Assembly (NCBI RefSeq): GCF_003935425.1
Contig: NZ_RHQN01000003.1
Span: 310,001 to 374,000 of the forward strand
DNA: 64,000 nucleotides
Reading direction: 5' to 3'
Origin: Pseudomonas sp. v388
GTDB lineage: Bacteria > Pseudomonadota > Gammaproteobacteria > Pseudomonadales > Pseudomonadaceae
The number at the start of each line of letters is the position of its first letter. Within the stretch, counting starts at the first letter, position 1. Position numbers and translations under genes: made by a program. The notes under the pieces were generated by a model, which did no database searches, had not been told where the DNA came from, and worked only from the letters and a program-made list of their open reading frames with translations. This document shows, one piece after another, positions 1 to 9,191 of this stretch.

Positions 1-360
<360 letters not shown>

Positions 361-2997
361 TCAGCCGGTGTTGCGCAGCCCGGCGGCGATGCCCGCCACC
401 GACACCAGCAGGGCCAGTTCCAGAGGGCTGTCGAGGTTCGCTTCGCGATTCCGTGAGCGAGCCAACAGCTCGGCCTGGAGCAGATGCAGCGGGTCCAGGT
501 AGGTGTTGCGCAGGCTGATGAATTCCAGGGTCGCAGGGCTGTGCGCCAACAGGCGGTCCTGCCCGGTCAGGCCCAGCACCACGTCGCACGCCTGCGACAA
601 TAGGTCGCGCAGATGTGCACCCAAATGTTGCAGCTGCGGCGTGACCAGACGTTCGTCGTAGAGCCGGGCGATGTCGGCATCGGCCTTGGCCAGGACCATT
701 TCCAGCATATCGATGCGAGTGCGGAAGAACGGCCACTGCTCGCGCATCTGCCCCAGCAGCGCACCCTCATTGCGCTCCAGCGCCTTGCTCAACGCCGTTT
801 CCCAGCCGAGCCAGGCCGGCAGCATCAGCCGCGTCTGGGTCCAGGCGAAAATCCACGGAATCGCCCGCAGGCTCTCGACGCCGCCCTCGCGGCGCTTGGC
901 CGGACGACTGCCCAGCGGCAAGCGTCCCAGCTCCTGTTCAGGTGTGGCCTGCCGGAAATACTCGACGAATTCGGGGTGTTCACGGACCACGGCACGGTAG
1001 GCGCCCACCCCGTCGGCGGCCAGCTGGTCCATCATCCTGCGCCAGGAAGGCTGTGGTGGCGGTGGCGGCAGCAAGGTCGCCTCCAGCACGGCGGCCAGGT
1101 AAAGGTTGAGGTTCTGCTCGGCGATGTCCGGCAGGCCGAATTTGAACCGGATCATTTCGCCCTGCTCGGTGGTGCGGAAACGCCCGGCCACCGAACCCGG
1201 CGGCTGGGACAGAATCGCCGCGTGGGCCGGGCCGCCACCGCGGCCGACCGTGCCGCCGCGCCCGTGGAACAGCACCAGCTCCACTTGCTGCTCGCGGCAG
1301 ATTTCCACCAGCCGCTCCTGAGCACGATACTGCGCCCAGGCCGCGGCGGTGGTGCCGGCGTCCTTGGCCGAATCCGAATAGCCGATCATCACTTCCTGCG
1401 GACCCTGCAAACGCGCGCGATAGCCGGGCAGCGCCAGCAATTGCTCCATCACCGGCCCGGCATTGTCGAGGTCGGCCAGGGTTTCGAACAGCGGCACCAC
1501 ACGCATCGGCCGCAGCAGCCCGGCCTCCTTGAGCAGCAGCTGGACGGCAAGCACGTCCGAAGCCGCGCCGGCCATGGAGATCACGTAGGAACCCAGCGAC
1601 GCGGCGGGTGCCGCCGCCACTTCGCGACAGGTCGCCAGTACTTCGGCGGTATCGGCGGCAGGCTGGAAATGCGCCGGCAGCAAGGGCCTGCGGTTGTTCA
1701 GTTCGCGCAGCAGGAAGTCGACACGTGTCGGTTCGTCCCATTGGTCGTAACGGCCCAGGCCCAGGTAATCAGTGATTTCACTCATGGCCGCGCTGTGACG
1801 GGTCGAGTCCTGGCGCACGTCGAGACGGGCCAGGAACAGGCCGAAGGTCACCGCCCGGCGAATGCAGTCCAGCAACGGCCCGTCGGCGATCACGCCCATG
1901 CCGCATTCGTGCAGGGACTGGTAGCAGAGCATCAGCGGGTCCAACAGCTCGCGGTTGTCTTGCAACACTGTCTGCGTCAGCGGTTGTGGCGCGGCCAGAG
2001 AGTCGTTGGCCCAGCTGCGTGTGGCCCGCAATCGCTCACGCAGGCGCTTGAGTTCGGCACGATAAGGTTCGGCGCTTTCGCCGACGCTGGCGCGCAGCGC
2101 GTCATTGGCCTGCTGCATGGAAAGCTCGGCGGCCAGATTGTCGACGTCGCGCAGGTAAAGATCGGCGGCCATCCAGCGTGCCAGCAACAAGACTTCGCGA
2201 GTCACCGCCGCGGTCACGTTAGGGTTGCCGTCCCGGTCGCCGCCCATCCATGAAGCAAAGCGAATCGGCGCCGCTTCCAGCGGCAGGTGCAGACCGGTGG
2301 CGGCCTGCAATGCCTGATCGGCCTTGCGCAGATAACCTGGGATTGCGTGCCACAGCGAATGCTCGATGACCGCAAAACCCCATTTGGCCTCATCCACCGG
2401 CGTGGGTCGGGTGCGACGGATTTCCTCGGTGTGCCAGGCTTCGGCGATCAGGCGCTGCAAACGTGCGGTGATCTGCTGGCGTTCGAGGCTGTTGAGGTCA
2501 CGGTGGTCAAGGGCCGCAAGCTGGGCGGCGATGGCGTCGTATTTTTGGATCAGCGTGCGTCGGGCTACTTCGGTGGGGTGCGCGGTCAGCACCAGTTCGA
2601 TATCGAGTTTGCCCAATTGCCGGGCCAGCGCATCGGACGAGTGACCAGCGGCCTTGAGACGGTCCAGCAACTCGGGCAGAACACGGGATTCGAACGGCAA
2701 CGACTGAGCGTCGTCGCGACGGCGCATGAGCTGATACTGCTCGGCGATATTGGCCAGGTTGAGGAATTGATTGAACGCCCGCGCCACGGGCAACAGCTCA
2801 TCGTCCTGGAGGCTGTCCAGGCTTGAACTCAATTGCTCGGCACCTTGCGCCGAGCCACGCCTGCCCGCCTTGGCGCCTTTGCGGATGCGCTCGATCTTGT
2901 CGAGGAATCCGGCGCCGCGCTGTGCGCTGATCGTGTTGCCCAACAGTTCACCCAGCAGATGAACGTCCTCACGCAACCGCGCATCGATATCGGCCAT
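361..2997 (-). CDS. ppc: Phosphoenolpyruvate carboxylase
   Basis: Converts phosphoenolpyruvate and bicarbonate to oxaloacetate, the main anaplerotic route into the TCA cycle; cytoplasmic homotetramer. The 878-residue product has the normal bacterial length. The catalytic-histidine motif LTAHPTE is at residues 137-143 (His140), the [10 protein letters not shown] and [14 protein letters not shown] motifs lie in the second half, and the protein ends in RNTG, close to the QNTG terminus of the family. The open frame extends 27 codons upstream, but the ATG at 2997 is chosen because GGAGAAGGA precedes it closely and the protein then starts [11 protein letters not shown]. It is divergent from the small gene at 3244. 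Confidence 0.97.
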   Translation of the reverse strand: MADIDARLREDVHLLGELLGNTISAQRGAGFLDKIERIRKGAKAGRRGSAQGAEQLSSSLDSLQDDELLPVARAFNQFLNLANIAEQYQLMRRRDDAQSLPFESRVLPELLDRLKAAGHSSDALARQLGKLDIELVLTAHPTEVARRTLIQKYDAIAAQLAALDHRDLNSLERQQITARLQRLIAEAWHTEEIRRTRPTPVDEAKWGFAVIEHSLWHAIPGYLRKADQALQAATGLHLPLEAAPIRFASWMGGDRDGNPNVTAAVTREVLLLARWMAADLYLRDVDNLAAELSMQQANDALRASVGESAEPYRAELKRLRERLRATRSWANDSLAAPQPLTQTVLQDNRELLDPLMLCYQSLHECGMGVIADGPLLDCIRRAVTFGLFLARLDVRQDSTRHSAAMSEITDYLGLGRYDQWDEPTRVDFLLRELNNRRPLLPAHFQPAADTAEVLATCREVAAAPAASLGSYVISMAGAASDVLAVQLLLKEAGLLRPMRVVPLFETLADLDNAGPVMEQLLALPGYRARLQGPQEVMIGYSDSAKDAGTTAAAWAQYRAQERLVEICREQQVELVLFHGRGGTVGRGGGPAHAAILSQPPGSVAGRFRTTEQGEMIRFKFGLPDIAEQNLNLYLAAVLEATLLPPPPPQPSWRRMMDQLAADGVGAYRAVVREHPEFVEYFRQATPEQELGRLPLGSRPAKRREGGVESLRAIPWIFAWTQTRLMLPAWLGWETALSKALERNEGALLGQMREQWPFFRTRIDMLEMVLAKADADIARLYDERLVTPQLQHLGAHLRDLLSQACDVVLGLTGQDRLLAHSPATLEFISLRNTYLDPLHLLQAELLARSRNREANLDSPLELALLVSVAGIAAGLRNTG

Positions 2998-3243
2998 GGA
3001 TCCTTCTCCGTTTTTTGTTGTTGGGTCGCGCCCGTTCGCGGACTGGTCCGCTCCCACTTGCAGCCTGCACATCACCACGACTGAACCGGTGATTGCAAAC
3101 CCGTTCTACTCAACAGTGCAGCAAAAAAGCAATGCAACGACAAATCCCGATACCGACACATCGCGTCTAATCTGATGCGTGAGCTTCACAAAGGCTCACG
3201 AATCGAACAGACCCGCCATGAGCGAGTAAACGAAGAGGTCCAT

Positions 3244-3588
3244 ATGAAAATCCGCGAGCTGGCCCAACACTGGGAACGCAATGCCACGGGACGCCTGACT
3301 CAGACGCAATACGCCATCCATCTCGACCTGGAATCCGCTGCCCGCCTGGCCGCACTCTGCGATATGTACCCCAAGCATCACCCTGAAGAGCTGCTCGGCG
3401 AACTGATCGGCTCGGCCCTTGAAGAACTCGAAGCGAGCTTTCCCTACGTCAAGGGCCAGCATGTGATCGCCACCGATGAGGAAGGTGATCCGCTGTACGA
3501 AGACGTCGGAGCAACACCACGTTTCCTTGCGTTATCGAAACGCTATCTCCATGAATTGTCCGAAAAGGAAGACGCCTCCGCAGGCTGA
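3244..3588 (+). CDS. Conserved small cytoplasmic protein, unknown function (PA3688-like position)
   Basis: A 114-residue soluble protein starting MKIRELAQHWERN, without signal peptide or membrane segment. It contains a leucine/alanine-rich helical stretch (LAALCDMYPKHHPEELLGELIGSA is the densest part) and an acidic C-terminus. I do not recognise a catalytic motif. The start at 3244 is preferred over in-frame upstream starts because GAGG lies just before it. It sits divergently from ppc in the slot occupied by PA3688 in P. aeruginosa, which supports a real gene of the core genome. Function is unknown. Confidence 0.7.
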   Translation: MKIRELAQHWERNATGRLTQTQYAIHLDLESAARLAALCDMYPKHHPEELLGELIGSALEELEASFPYVKGQHVIATDEEGDPLYEDVGATPRFLALSKRYLHELSEKEDASAG

Positions 3589-3730
3589 TTTACAGTTGCC
3601 CATAGCGTTTGTCCTACAGCGTGGCCCGCCCAGCCGTCTATGCGGGCCCTGTGCGTTTTCGTGTCAATGCGCCAGCGTCAGATTCACGCCTGGTTCGAAA
3701 AGGCCGGAAAAATGCGATCCACATTCGAAT

Positions 3731-3758
3731 GAACTATTCAAAAAAGCGGCAGGTCGGA
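3731..3758 (+). promoter_or_regulatory. Candidate AlgU (sigma-22/RpoE-type) promoter
   Basis: GAACTA at 3731-3736, a 17-base spacer, then TCGGA at 3754-3758. This matches the AlgU pattern GAACTT-N16/17-TCtGA with one mismatch in each box. It lies about 105 bases upstream of the lipoprotein operon that includes lptF, which is known as an AlgU-dependent envelope gene in P. aeruginosa. Match seen by eye only. Confidence 0.55.
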
Positions 3759-3864
3759 GTTTTTAACCATTACAGCGAAGCCCGCGCGACGTCAGAGGCC
3801 TCTACCCTGAGCCGGCGAGCCAAAAAGAATGACTGTCATGGATAACCTCGTTTGGAGTCAGACA

Positions 3865-4278
3865 ATGGAGTTGATCACGATGAACACCCCTACTGCCAAC
3901 ACCAAGTTCAAAGGCCTGCGCGGACTGAAACTGGCCGCGCTGGCTCTGGGTAGCACCTTCATCCTCGCCGGTTGCGCAGGTAATCCGCCGACCGAGCAGT
4001 ACGCGGTCACCCAGTCTGCGGTCAACAGCGCCGTCAGCGCGGGCGGTACCGAGTTCGCCGCGGTGGAAACCAAGTCGGCTCAGGACAAACTCAAGCAGGC
4101 TGAGCTGGCCATGCAGGAAAAGCATTACGACGAAGCGCGCAGGCTGGCCGAACAGGCTGAGTGGGACGCTCGTGTAGCCGAGCGCAAGGCGCAGGCGGCC
4201 AAGGCTGACAAAGCCGTGCAGGACGCCCGTCAGGGTGTCAACGAACTACGTGAGGAAGGCCTGCGTCAGGTGCAGTAA
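3865..4278 (+). CDS. DUF4398 family lipoprotein
   Basis: Predicted lipoprotein of about 137 residues. After a basic N-terminus and hydrophobic run (LAALALGSTFILAGC) comes a lipobox LAGC; the mature part is alanine-rich and helical (repeated KQAELAMQEKHYDEARRLAE-type heptads), as in DUF4398 proteins. Two starts are possible: 3865, with GGAG 7 bases upstream, and 3880, with GGAG 9 bases upstream; both keep the signal peptide. It is 56 bases upstream of the OmpA-family lipoprotein gene, whose N-terminal half is similar in style, so the two are probably co-transcribed and act together at the outer membrane/periplasm. The exact role is unknown. Confidence 0.85.
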   Translation: MELITMNTPTANTKFKGLRGLKLAALALGSTFILAGCAGNPPTEQYAVTQSAVNSAVSAGGTEFAAVETKSAQDKLKQAELAMQEKHYDEARRLAEQAEWDARVAERKAQAAKADKAVQDARQGVNELREEGLRQVQ

Positions 4279-4334
4279 GCACCCCGGCCTACGTTTTTCA
4301 TGCATTGGTAATTGATTAAAAGGACGACCCTATT

Positions 4335-5117
4335 ATGCGCAAACACATTATGATCCCTGCCATGCTGGCCATGAGCGTTGCCCTGGCTGCCTGTGCCACC
4401 AAGCCGAATCCAAACCTGGAGCAGGCGCGCAGCAACTTCACTGCCCTGCAGACCAACCCCGAATCCACCAAAGTCGCGGCGCTTGAAACCAAAGACGCCA
4501 GCGAGTGGCTGGACAAGGCCGACAAGGCGTTCCGCGACAAGGAAAACGAAGCCAAGGTTGACCAGCTGGCTTATCTGACCAACCAGCGCATCGAGCTGGC
4601 CAAGCAGACCATCAACCTGCGCACCTCCGAAGCCCAGCTGCAGAACGCTTCGGCAGACCGCGCCAAGGCCCGTCTGGAAGCCCGTGACGCGCAGATCGCT
4701 GCGTTGAAGAACAGCCTGAACGCCAAGCAGACCGAACGCGGCACCATGGTCACCTTTGGCGACGTGCTGTTCGACTACAACAAGGCTGAACTCAAGCCGG
4801 GCGCCCAGGGCGACATCGGCAAGCTGTCCGCTTTCCTTCAGGAAAACCCTGATCGCAAGGTGATCGTCGAAGGCTATACCGACAGCACCGGTTCCGCGGC
4901 TTACAACCAGACCTTGTCCGAGCGCCGCGCCAATTCGGTACGCGCCGCACTGGTACGCCAGGGCGTAGACCCGGCCCGTATCGTGGCCCAGGGCTACGGC
5001 AAGGAATTCCCGGTTGCCGACAACACCAGCAACTCCGGTCGCGCCATGAACCGTCGTGTGGAAGTCACCATCTCCAACGACAACCAGCCGGTCGCACCGC
5101 GTTCGTCGATGCAGTAA
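4335..5117 (+). CDS. lptF: OmpA-family outer-membrane lipoprotein (LptF-like)
   Basis: A 260-residue lipoprotein. Signal peptide with lipobox LAAC (Cys20), a coiled DUF4398-like region of about 100 residues rich in K/A/E, then an OmpA-type peptidoglycan-binding domain from about residue 138 (TFGDVLFDYNKAEL, VIVEGYTDSTGS, LSERRANSVRAAL, NRRVEVTI). The EGYTD...S and the RR near the C-terminus are the residues that grip diaminopimelate in this fold. Position and architecture match lipotoxin F (PA3692) of P. aeruginosa, which aids survival in envelope stress. Transcription likely comes from the AlgU-type promoter upstream and ends at the strong hairpin right after the stop. Confidence 0.88.
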   Translation: MRKHIMIPAMLAMSVALAACATKPNPNLEQARSNFTALQTNPESTKVAALETKDASEWLDKADKAFRDKENEAKVDQLAYLTNQRIELAKQTINLRTSEAQLQNASADRAKARLEARDAQIAALKNSLNAKQTERGTMVTFGDVLFDYNKAELKPGAQGDIGKLSAFLQENPDRKVIVEGYTDSTGSAAYNQTLSERRANSVRAALVRQGVDPARIVAQGYGKEFPVADNTSNSGRAMNRRVEVTISNDNQPVAPRSSMQ

Positions 5118-5138
5118 TCGACTGACGGCTACACCCAG

Positions 5139-5172
5139 GCCCCACCTGTGTCATGCAGGTGGGGCTTTTTTG
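5139..5172 (+). terminator. Rho-independent terminator after lptF
   Basis: Perfect 10-bp stem GCCCCACCTG (5139-5148) / CAGGTGGGGC (5156-5165) with a 7-base loop, followed by TTTTTT. It lies 22 bases after the lptF stop codon. Confidence 0.95.
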
Positions 5173-5204
5173 CGCCACGGGTCAGAGGAACTGTCTTGCG
5201 ATGA

Positions 5205-5450
5205 CCTGTGGGAGCGAGCTTGCTCGCGAATACGGAATTCCAGACGACAACTATGCGGTGGCTGCACCGGCCGCTTCGCGAACAAGCGGAACGCCGCCCG
5301 GTCCGCTCCTACAAGGTTGGCGTCGTGCCTGTAGCGGACCGGTGCAAAACGTGTGGGAGAGAGCGTAGCTCGCGACGGGGCCTGTATGTCCGACGCTTAT
5401 CGAGCGCCTGACAGTCAGCCGTCGCGAGCAGACGCTCCCTCCCACAGAGA
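5205..5450. repeat. Cluster of REP elements
   Basis: At least four REP-type units in alternating orientation: GTGGGAGCGAGCTTGCTCGC near 5208-5228, an arm with CGCTTCGCGAACAAGCGG at 5272-5289 plus GGTCCGCTCCTACAAGG, GTGGGAGAGAGCGTAGCTCG near 5351-5370, and its inverse GTCGCGAGC...CTCCCACAG at 5421-5446. They fill the 403-base gap between the convergent lptF and the small membrane protein gene; no coding capacity is evident there. Confidence 0.85.
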
Positions 5451-5520
5451 CCAACCGTTAGCCGGGTGAGAAGCTAAAGGCAGTTGGCTCCGTCCACGTA
5501 ATCAAACGCGCCTGACCGCC

Positions 5521-5823
5521 CTACCCCGCACACCTCACCACCTGCTTGCGCCCATTGACCAGCACACCCGACAAGCCCTTTTGCCTGGTATCGAACAGCA
5601 CCAGCACGCCGTCGATGCACTGGGCCGTTTCGGCGGCGGGGGTCAGGCTGGCGCGGTAGTCTTCGCCGGGAACGGTCTTGAGCAACGTGAACTGGTTCAG
5701 TTGCAGGGCGTCCTCCGGTTTGGCGAAGTGCAGGTAGCCGTAGTACCACAGGCAGCCGACGGTACCGATGATGGTGCCGATGCCGGTAAGGATCATAGGA
5801 ATGAGGTTGCGTTCTTCGGTCAT
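5521..5823 (-). CDS. Small inner-membrane protein, unknown function
   Basis: A 100-residue protein with one predicted membrane helix at about residues 8-30 (MILTGIGTIIGTVGCLWYY) and a soluble remainder carrying two cysteines (QCIDG and VVRCAG at the extreme C-terminus) that could form a disulfide if periplasmic. I recognise no named family. It lies convergent to lptF across the REP cluster and downstream of the alpha/beta hydrolase gene, with a REP hairpin between them. The ATG at 5823 is the natural start. Confidence 0.65.
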   Translation of the reverse strand: MTEERNLIPMILTGIGTIIGTVGCLWYYGYLHFAKPEDALQLNQFTLLKTVPGEDYRASLTPAAETAQCIDGVLVLFDTRQKGLSGVLVNGRKQVVRCAG

Positions 5824-5852
5824 GGAGTGGCTCGATGTCGGTTCGGTGAACG

Positions 5853-5917
5853 GTAGCAGCGCGCTTGCCCGCGACCTTGTGCTGGCAAGACCGCATCGCG
5901 GGCAGACGCGCTGCTAC
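5853..5917. repeat. REP inverted repeat overlapping the hydrolase stop codon
   Basis: Arms GTAGCAGCGCGCTTGCCCGC (5853-5872) and GCGGGCAGACGCGCTGCTAC (5898-5917) can form a long imperfect hairpin. The right arm contains the CTA (5914-5916) that is the TAG stop of the minus-strand hydrolase gene. Confidence 0.8.
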
Positions 5918-6792
5918 GGCTTCGGGTAATTCGGCACCTCGGCCAGTCGCCGTAGGCCGTTGAAATGCTGCGGGTCTTCCAGGTAGCGCAGCATCACCTG
6001 ACGCCAGGTCGGGTCGGAAAAGGTTTGCACATGTCCGCCCCGCGTCAGTTGCAGGACGCGGGGCGGCGGTGCTGCCTGGTACAGCCGGATGCCGTTATCC
6101 ATCGGCACCAGCGTGTCGTCCATGCTCTGGAAGATCAGCGTGGGCGTGCCTGCCAGCCGCGAAAGACCGTTGAGCGCGCTGTCGTCGTCCGGAATCAGCC
6201 AGGACAGCGGCGTTTTCAACGGCCAGGTGAGCCACGAAGTGCCCAGCGTATAGCGGGCGACATCTCGATAACTGGCCGGTGTTCCATCCAGAATCAGCGC
6301 CTTGAGGCTGGCGCGTTGCTGCGGATGCTGCGCCAGGTAATGCACCGCCAGCGCGCCGCCGATGCTCTGCCCCAGCACCACCAGCGGCTTGCTCTGAACA
6401 TCGGGCGAGGTAGCCAGCCAGTCGAACGCTGCCTGAATGTCCTGATAGATCGCTGGCAGGCTCGGCTCGCCCTCGGACAGGCCGTAGCCGCGATAATCCA
6501 GCAACAGCACCTGATAACCCTGTTCCGGCAACCACCAGCTGCCGCCCAGATGCCAGGACAGATTGCCGCCATTGCCGTGCAGGTGCAGCACCGTCCCCTT
6601 GACCGGCACGCCGGCCTTGGCCGGCAGCCACCAGCCGTGCAGGCGGGTGCCGTCGGCGGCGGTCAGGTTCACGTCACGGTATTCGAGACGGGCCTTGTCC
6701 GGCGTGAACGGCAGGCCGGATTCGGGGTAGAACAGCATCGAGCTGCAGCCGGTGAGGCTGAGAAACAAGGTCAGGATACCGAGCAGCTTCAA
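5914..6792 (-). CDS. Lipoprotein alpha/beta hydrolase
   Basis: A 292-residue serine hydrolase anchored as a lipoprotein. With a TTG start at 6792 the protein begins MKLLGILTLFLSLTGC, a lipoprotein signal with Cys16; AAGGAA lies 6 bases upstream. An ATG 50 codons further upstream (6942) would force translation through a REP element and bury the signal peptide, so it is rejected. The fold shows LHLHGNGGN (oxyanion region), nucleophile GQSIGG (Ser143), an acid in QSMDDT (Asp225/226) and His254 in RGGHVQTF. The substrate is unknown; esterase or peptidase-like activity in the envelope is likely. It corresponds in position to PA3695. Confidence 0.85.
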   Translation of the reverse strand: MKLLGILTLFLSLTGCSSMLFYPESGLPFTPDKARLEYRDVNLTAADGTRLHGWWLPAKAGVPVKGTVLHLHGNGGNLSWHLGGSWWLPEQGYQVLLLDYRGYGLSEGEPSLPAIYQDIQAAFDWLATSPDVQSKPLVVLGQSIGGALAVHYLAQHPQQRASLKALILDGTPASYRDVARYTLGTSWLTWPLKTPLSWLIPDDDSALNGLSRLAGTPTLIFQSMDDTLVPMDNGIRLYQAAPPPRVLQLTRGGHVQTFSDPTWRQVMLRYLEDPQHFNGLRRLAEVPNYPKP

Positions 6793-6798
6793 AGAACG

Positions 6799-6804
6799 TT
6801 CCTT
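6799..6804 (-). promoter_or_regulatory. Ribosome binding site that decides a TTG start
   Basis: AAGGAA on the minus strand, 6 bases before the TTG at 6792. It sets the start of the lipoprotein hydrolase directly ahead of its signal peptide. Confidence 0.75.
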
Positions 6805-6822
6805 GGTTGGATGCTGATTATC

Positions 6823-6911
6823 GTGGGAGCGGACCGGGCGGCGAAGCGAATTGAATTGTCTGGTCTGACGCTTCGCCAGCAAGACGGATCGCCGCCCGCT
6901 GGCTCCTACAG
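6823..6911. repeat. REP inverted repeat
   Basis: Arms GTGGGAGCGGACCGGGCGGC (from 6823) and GCCGCCCGCTGGCTCCTACA (6890-6909), with an internal CGAAGCG/CGCTTCG pair. The same arm (CGCCAGCAAGACGGATCGCC) recurs at 47641 and, inverted, at 49566, so this is a dispersed family. It lies between the hydrolase and the upstream DUF1704 gene. Confidence 0.85.
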
Positions 6912-6945
6912 GGACAGGGCCGGTATTGGCATACAGATTCATCGT

Positions 6946-8223
6946 CTAGAGAATATTGGAATAATCCGCTTCGATCCGGTCCAGGCTCAGGTGATTGAGG
7001 AAGTTGGAGAAGCACATCCAGGCCGACAAGGCGTTCATGTCGCGGAACTGGTCGGGCAGGTATTTGGGTGCAACCACCAGGCCTTCATCCACCAGCTGGC
7101 GCAGGGTGCGCATGTCCTCCAGCGTGGTCTTGCCGCAGAACAGCAACGGAACCTGTTCGAGCTTGCCCTTGCGCACGGCCAACTGAATATAGTTGTAAAC
7201 CATGATGAAGCCCTTGAGGTAGGACAAGTCCTTGGTGAATGGCAGGCCGTTAGGCACCGAGCCACGGAACACGCGACTGGCGTTGCCGTAGCTTTCCGGC
7301 ATGCCGAAGCCTTGCTCACGATAGAACTCGAACACTTGCAGGAAATCGGCGCCCTCCTCTGCCATGTGGATGGCGCGCGTGCGGTTGGTCAGCTTGCGCA
7401 GGCGGCTGGGGTAGGACGCGAAGGCGATGACTTCCATCAGGATCGCCAGCCCTTCCTGGGTCACGGTCGACGACGGCGGGCCTTTGGACAGGAAGGTGCA
7501 GATCGGCTGATTCTGACCATTGAGCGTGGTGCCGACGTGCACCAGCCCTTCATGGACTTCCAGCGCCCGCACGTCACGCTCGTTGAACATCGCGTCGCTG
7601 CGGATCTTGATGTAGTCGGCACCGGCCGCCGCGTCGGCGACGATCCCGTCGGACTCGAACACCCGAATCGTTTCTTCGGCCTCGCCAAAGGTACGATTCA
7701 GGCGGCTTTGCAACATCGCCACCGCATCCTTGGCGGTCAGCTCCTTGGCTTCGTCCTTGAGGTCGCCACGCCCGGCAATATTGTTCAGGTAATCGGACAG
7801 CATCAGGCCCAGGTCGGCCAGGGTCGGATCGCCGGCATGGAAAGCATCGGACGCCGCGCCGTACAGCTCCTGGGAAATCAATCCGAAATCCGGAGTGCCG
7901 CGCGCTTCGAGCATGCGCACCACCATGCGGTATTCCTTGCACATGCGGCGCATGATCTGCCCGACCGGGTTGAACTGCCCCAGTTGCCGGGTGATATCAC
8001 GCTCGATGTTCTGGAATTCCTGCTTGAGGTCGCTGGAATCAAAGCCCAGCGGGCGGTTCGCGTAGTACGCGCGGTCCACGGCGGGCAGCGCCTTGCCCTT
8101 GGCGGCGAGGAACTCGTTGCGCACGTTCTCGTCCCATTTCACCGCATCCAGTACCCGAATCGGCGTCTGCGCCGCGACGATCCGGTCCGATAAAGTACGA
8201 ATAGTCTGCTGGTACTCGTCCAC
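6946..8223 (-). CDS. DUF1704 / QEGLA-motif protein with HExxxH (MATCAP-like) signature
   Basis: A 425-residue protein of the family often named 'flavohemoglobin expression-modulating QEGLA motif protein' (TIGR02421/DUF1704). HEGLVH is at residues 224-229 and QEGLA at 256-260. Eukaryotic members of DUF1704 (MATCAP/KIAA0895L) are zinc carboxypeptidases that use an HExxxH motif plus a downstream glutamate, so a metallopeptidase activity is a reasonable inference; the bacterial substrate is unknown. No signal peptide or membrane span, so cytoplasmic. GTG start with AAGGAG 6 bases upstream. The TetR gene is 62 bases upstream in the same orientation and may be co-transcribed. Confidence 0.85.
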   Translation of the reverse strand: MDEYQQTIRTLSDRIVAAQTPIRVLDAVKWDENVRNEFLAAKGKALPAVDRAYYANRPLGFDSSDLKQEFQNIERDITRQLGQFNPVGQIMRRMCKEYRMVVRMLEARGTPDFGLISQELYGAASDAFHAGDPTLADLGLMLSDYLNNIAGRGDLKDEAKELTAKDAVAMLQSRLNRTFGEAEETIRVFESDGIVADAAAGADYIKIRSDAMFNERDVRALEVHEGLVHVGTTLNGQNQPICTFLSKGPPSSTVTQEGLAILMEVIAFASYPSRLRKLTNRTRAIHMAEEGADFLQVFEFYREQGFGMPESYGNASRVFRGSVPNGLPFTKDLSYLKGFIMVYNYIQLAVRKGKLEQVPLLFCGKTTLEDMRTLRQLVDEGLVVAPKYLPDQFRDMNALSAWMCFSNFLNHLSLDRIEADYSNIL

Positions 8224-8285
8224 CCGGTACTCCTTGGGTTATTTGGCGACGCGCGGATCACGCGCCACAACGGGGCGACCGCCGG

Positions 8286-9011
8286 TCACCCTTGAGCACG
8301 CTGAGGCGTACCCAGCACCAGCCGCAGCTGGCGCGTGAGAATACTCAATATCTCGGCATCGGCCTGATGATCAGGGCCGTGCAGCAGGCCCTGATATTCC
8401 ATCCGGCGGATGAGCCCCGTCAACACCTGCGCGTCCTGATCGGGCTGCGACGAGCCGATCACCTGGAAAAACTGGCAGCTGCCCTGCAGGAGAATCTCCT
8501 GATGAGCCATGACCAATGGCGCCAGCCTGGGGTTGATCAGCGCCTCCTGATGGAAGGCATGTTCGGCCATCAGGTAGTCGCGACGGGTCTGGAGTTGATG
8601 GCGGATGTATTCCATGACCATCTGCGCGATGTCGTCGGCCAGGCGAAAACGGTCGGCCGGGTTGCCGGAATTGCCACGCAACATATCGAGCAGGATGACT
8701 TCGGTGTTCTGCCACAGCTTGGCCATGTAGGCCGCGCTGCGCTGCACGTACTGGGCAAAGGCATCGGTGAGCAGGTCATCGATGTCCTTGAAATAATAGG
8801 TGGTGGCCGACAGCGGCACACCGGCTTCGGCGGCGACGGCCCGGTGGCGCACGCCGCGAACTCCGTCGCGAACCACGATGCGCATGGCGGCATCGAGAAT
8901 CTGCTGGCGACGCTGTTCACTGCCTTCACGGCTGGCCTTGCGGCCTTGATACCTGACACTCCTGGCCACCGCCGTGGCAACGCCGGCAGCGCCTTCTTGC
9001 GCGATTTTCAC
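8286..9011 (-). CDS. TetR family transcriptional regulator
   Basis: A 241-residue regulator. The TetR DNA-binding helix-turn-helix covers about residues 33-82 ([17 protein letters not shown], then [24 protein letters not shown]), and the rest is a helical ligand-binding domain of the usual length. GTG start at 9011; no better downstream start precedes the DNA-binding domain. It lies between lysS and the DUF1704 gene in the same orientation, as in the PA3699 region, so it may control its downstream neighbours. The ligand is unknown. Confidence 0.88.
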   Translation of the reverse strand: MKIAQEGAAGVATAVARSVRYQGRKASREGSEQRRQQILDAAMRIVVRDGVRGVRHRAVAAEAGVPLSATTYYFKDIDDLLTDAFAQYVQRSAAYMAKLWQNTEVILLDMLRGNSGNPADRFRLADDIAQMVMEYIRHQLQTRRDYLMAEHAFHQEALINPRLAPLVMAHQEILLQGSCQFFQVIGSSQPDQDAQVLTGLIRRMEYQGLLHGPDHQADAEILSILTRQLRLVLGTPQRAQG

Positions 9012-9151
9012 GACCTGATCCCTTTGAATCGTTCTTTAGCCACAACCTGAACCGCGACGCCGAAGCTGGTTCCGGCACATGACACGAGACGCACCGGTCG
9101 CGGGCAAGCGCGTTGCTCCCGCACACAGCAACGTATCGCGTCGACTGACAC

Positions 9152-9180
9152 AAAAAAGCCGCCCCGGATGGGGCGGCTCT
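9152..9180 (-). terminator. Rho-independent terminator of lysS
   Basis: On the minus strand AGCCGCCCC / GGGGCGGCT (9-bp perfect stem, 4-base loop, 9157-9178) followed by TTTTTT. It lies 12 bases after the lysS stop. Confidence 0.95.
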
Positions 9181-9191
9181 TGCGGAACCTG

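Noticed and set aside
5205-5450. CRISPR-like array
   Set aside because: The repeats are palindromic, alternate in orientation, and have irregular short spacing; they are REP elements and no cas genes are present.
6793-6942. N-terminal 50-codon extension of the hydrolase from ATG 6942
   Set aside because: It passes through a REP element and would hide the lipoprotein signal peptide; the TTG at 6792 has a good ribosome site.
5965-8193. 742-codon open frame on the plus strand
   Set aside because: Runs antisense through the hydrolase, a REP and the DUF1704 gene, all well supported on the minus strand; His/Gln/Arg-rich composition is typical of shadow frames.
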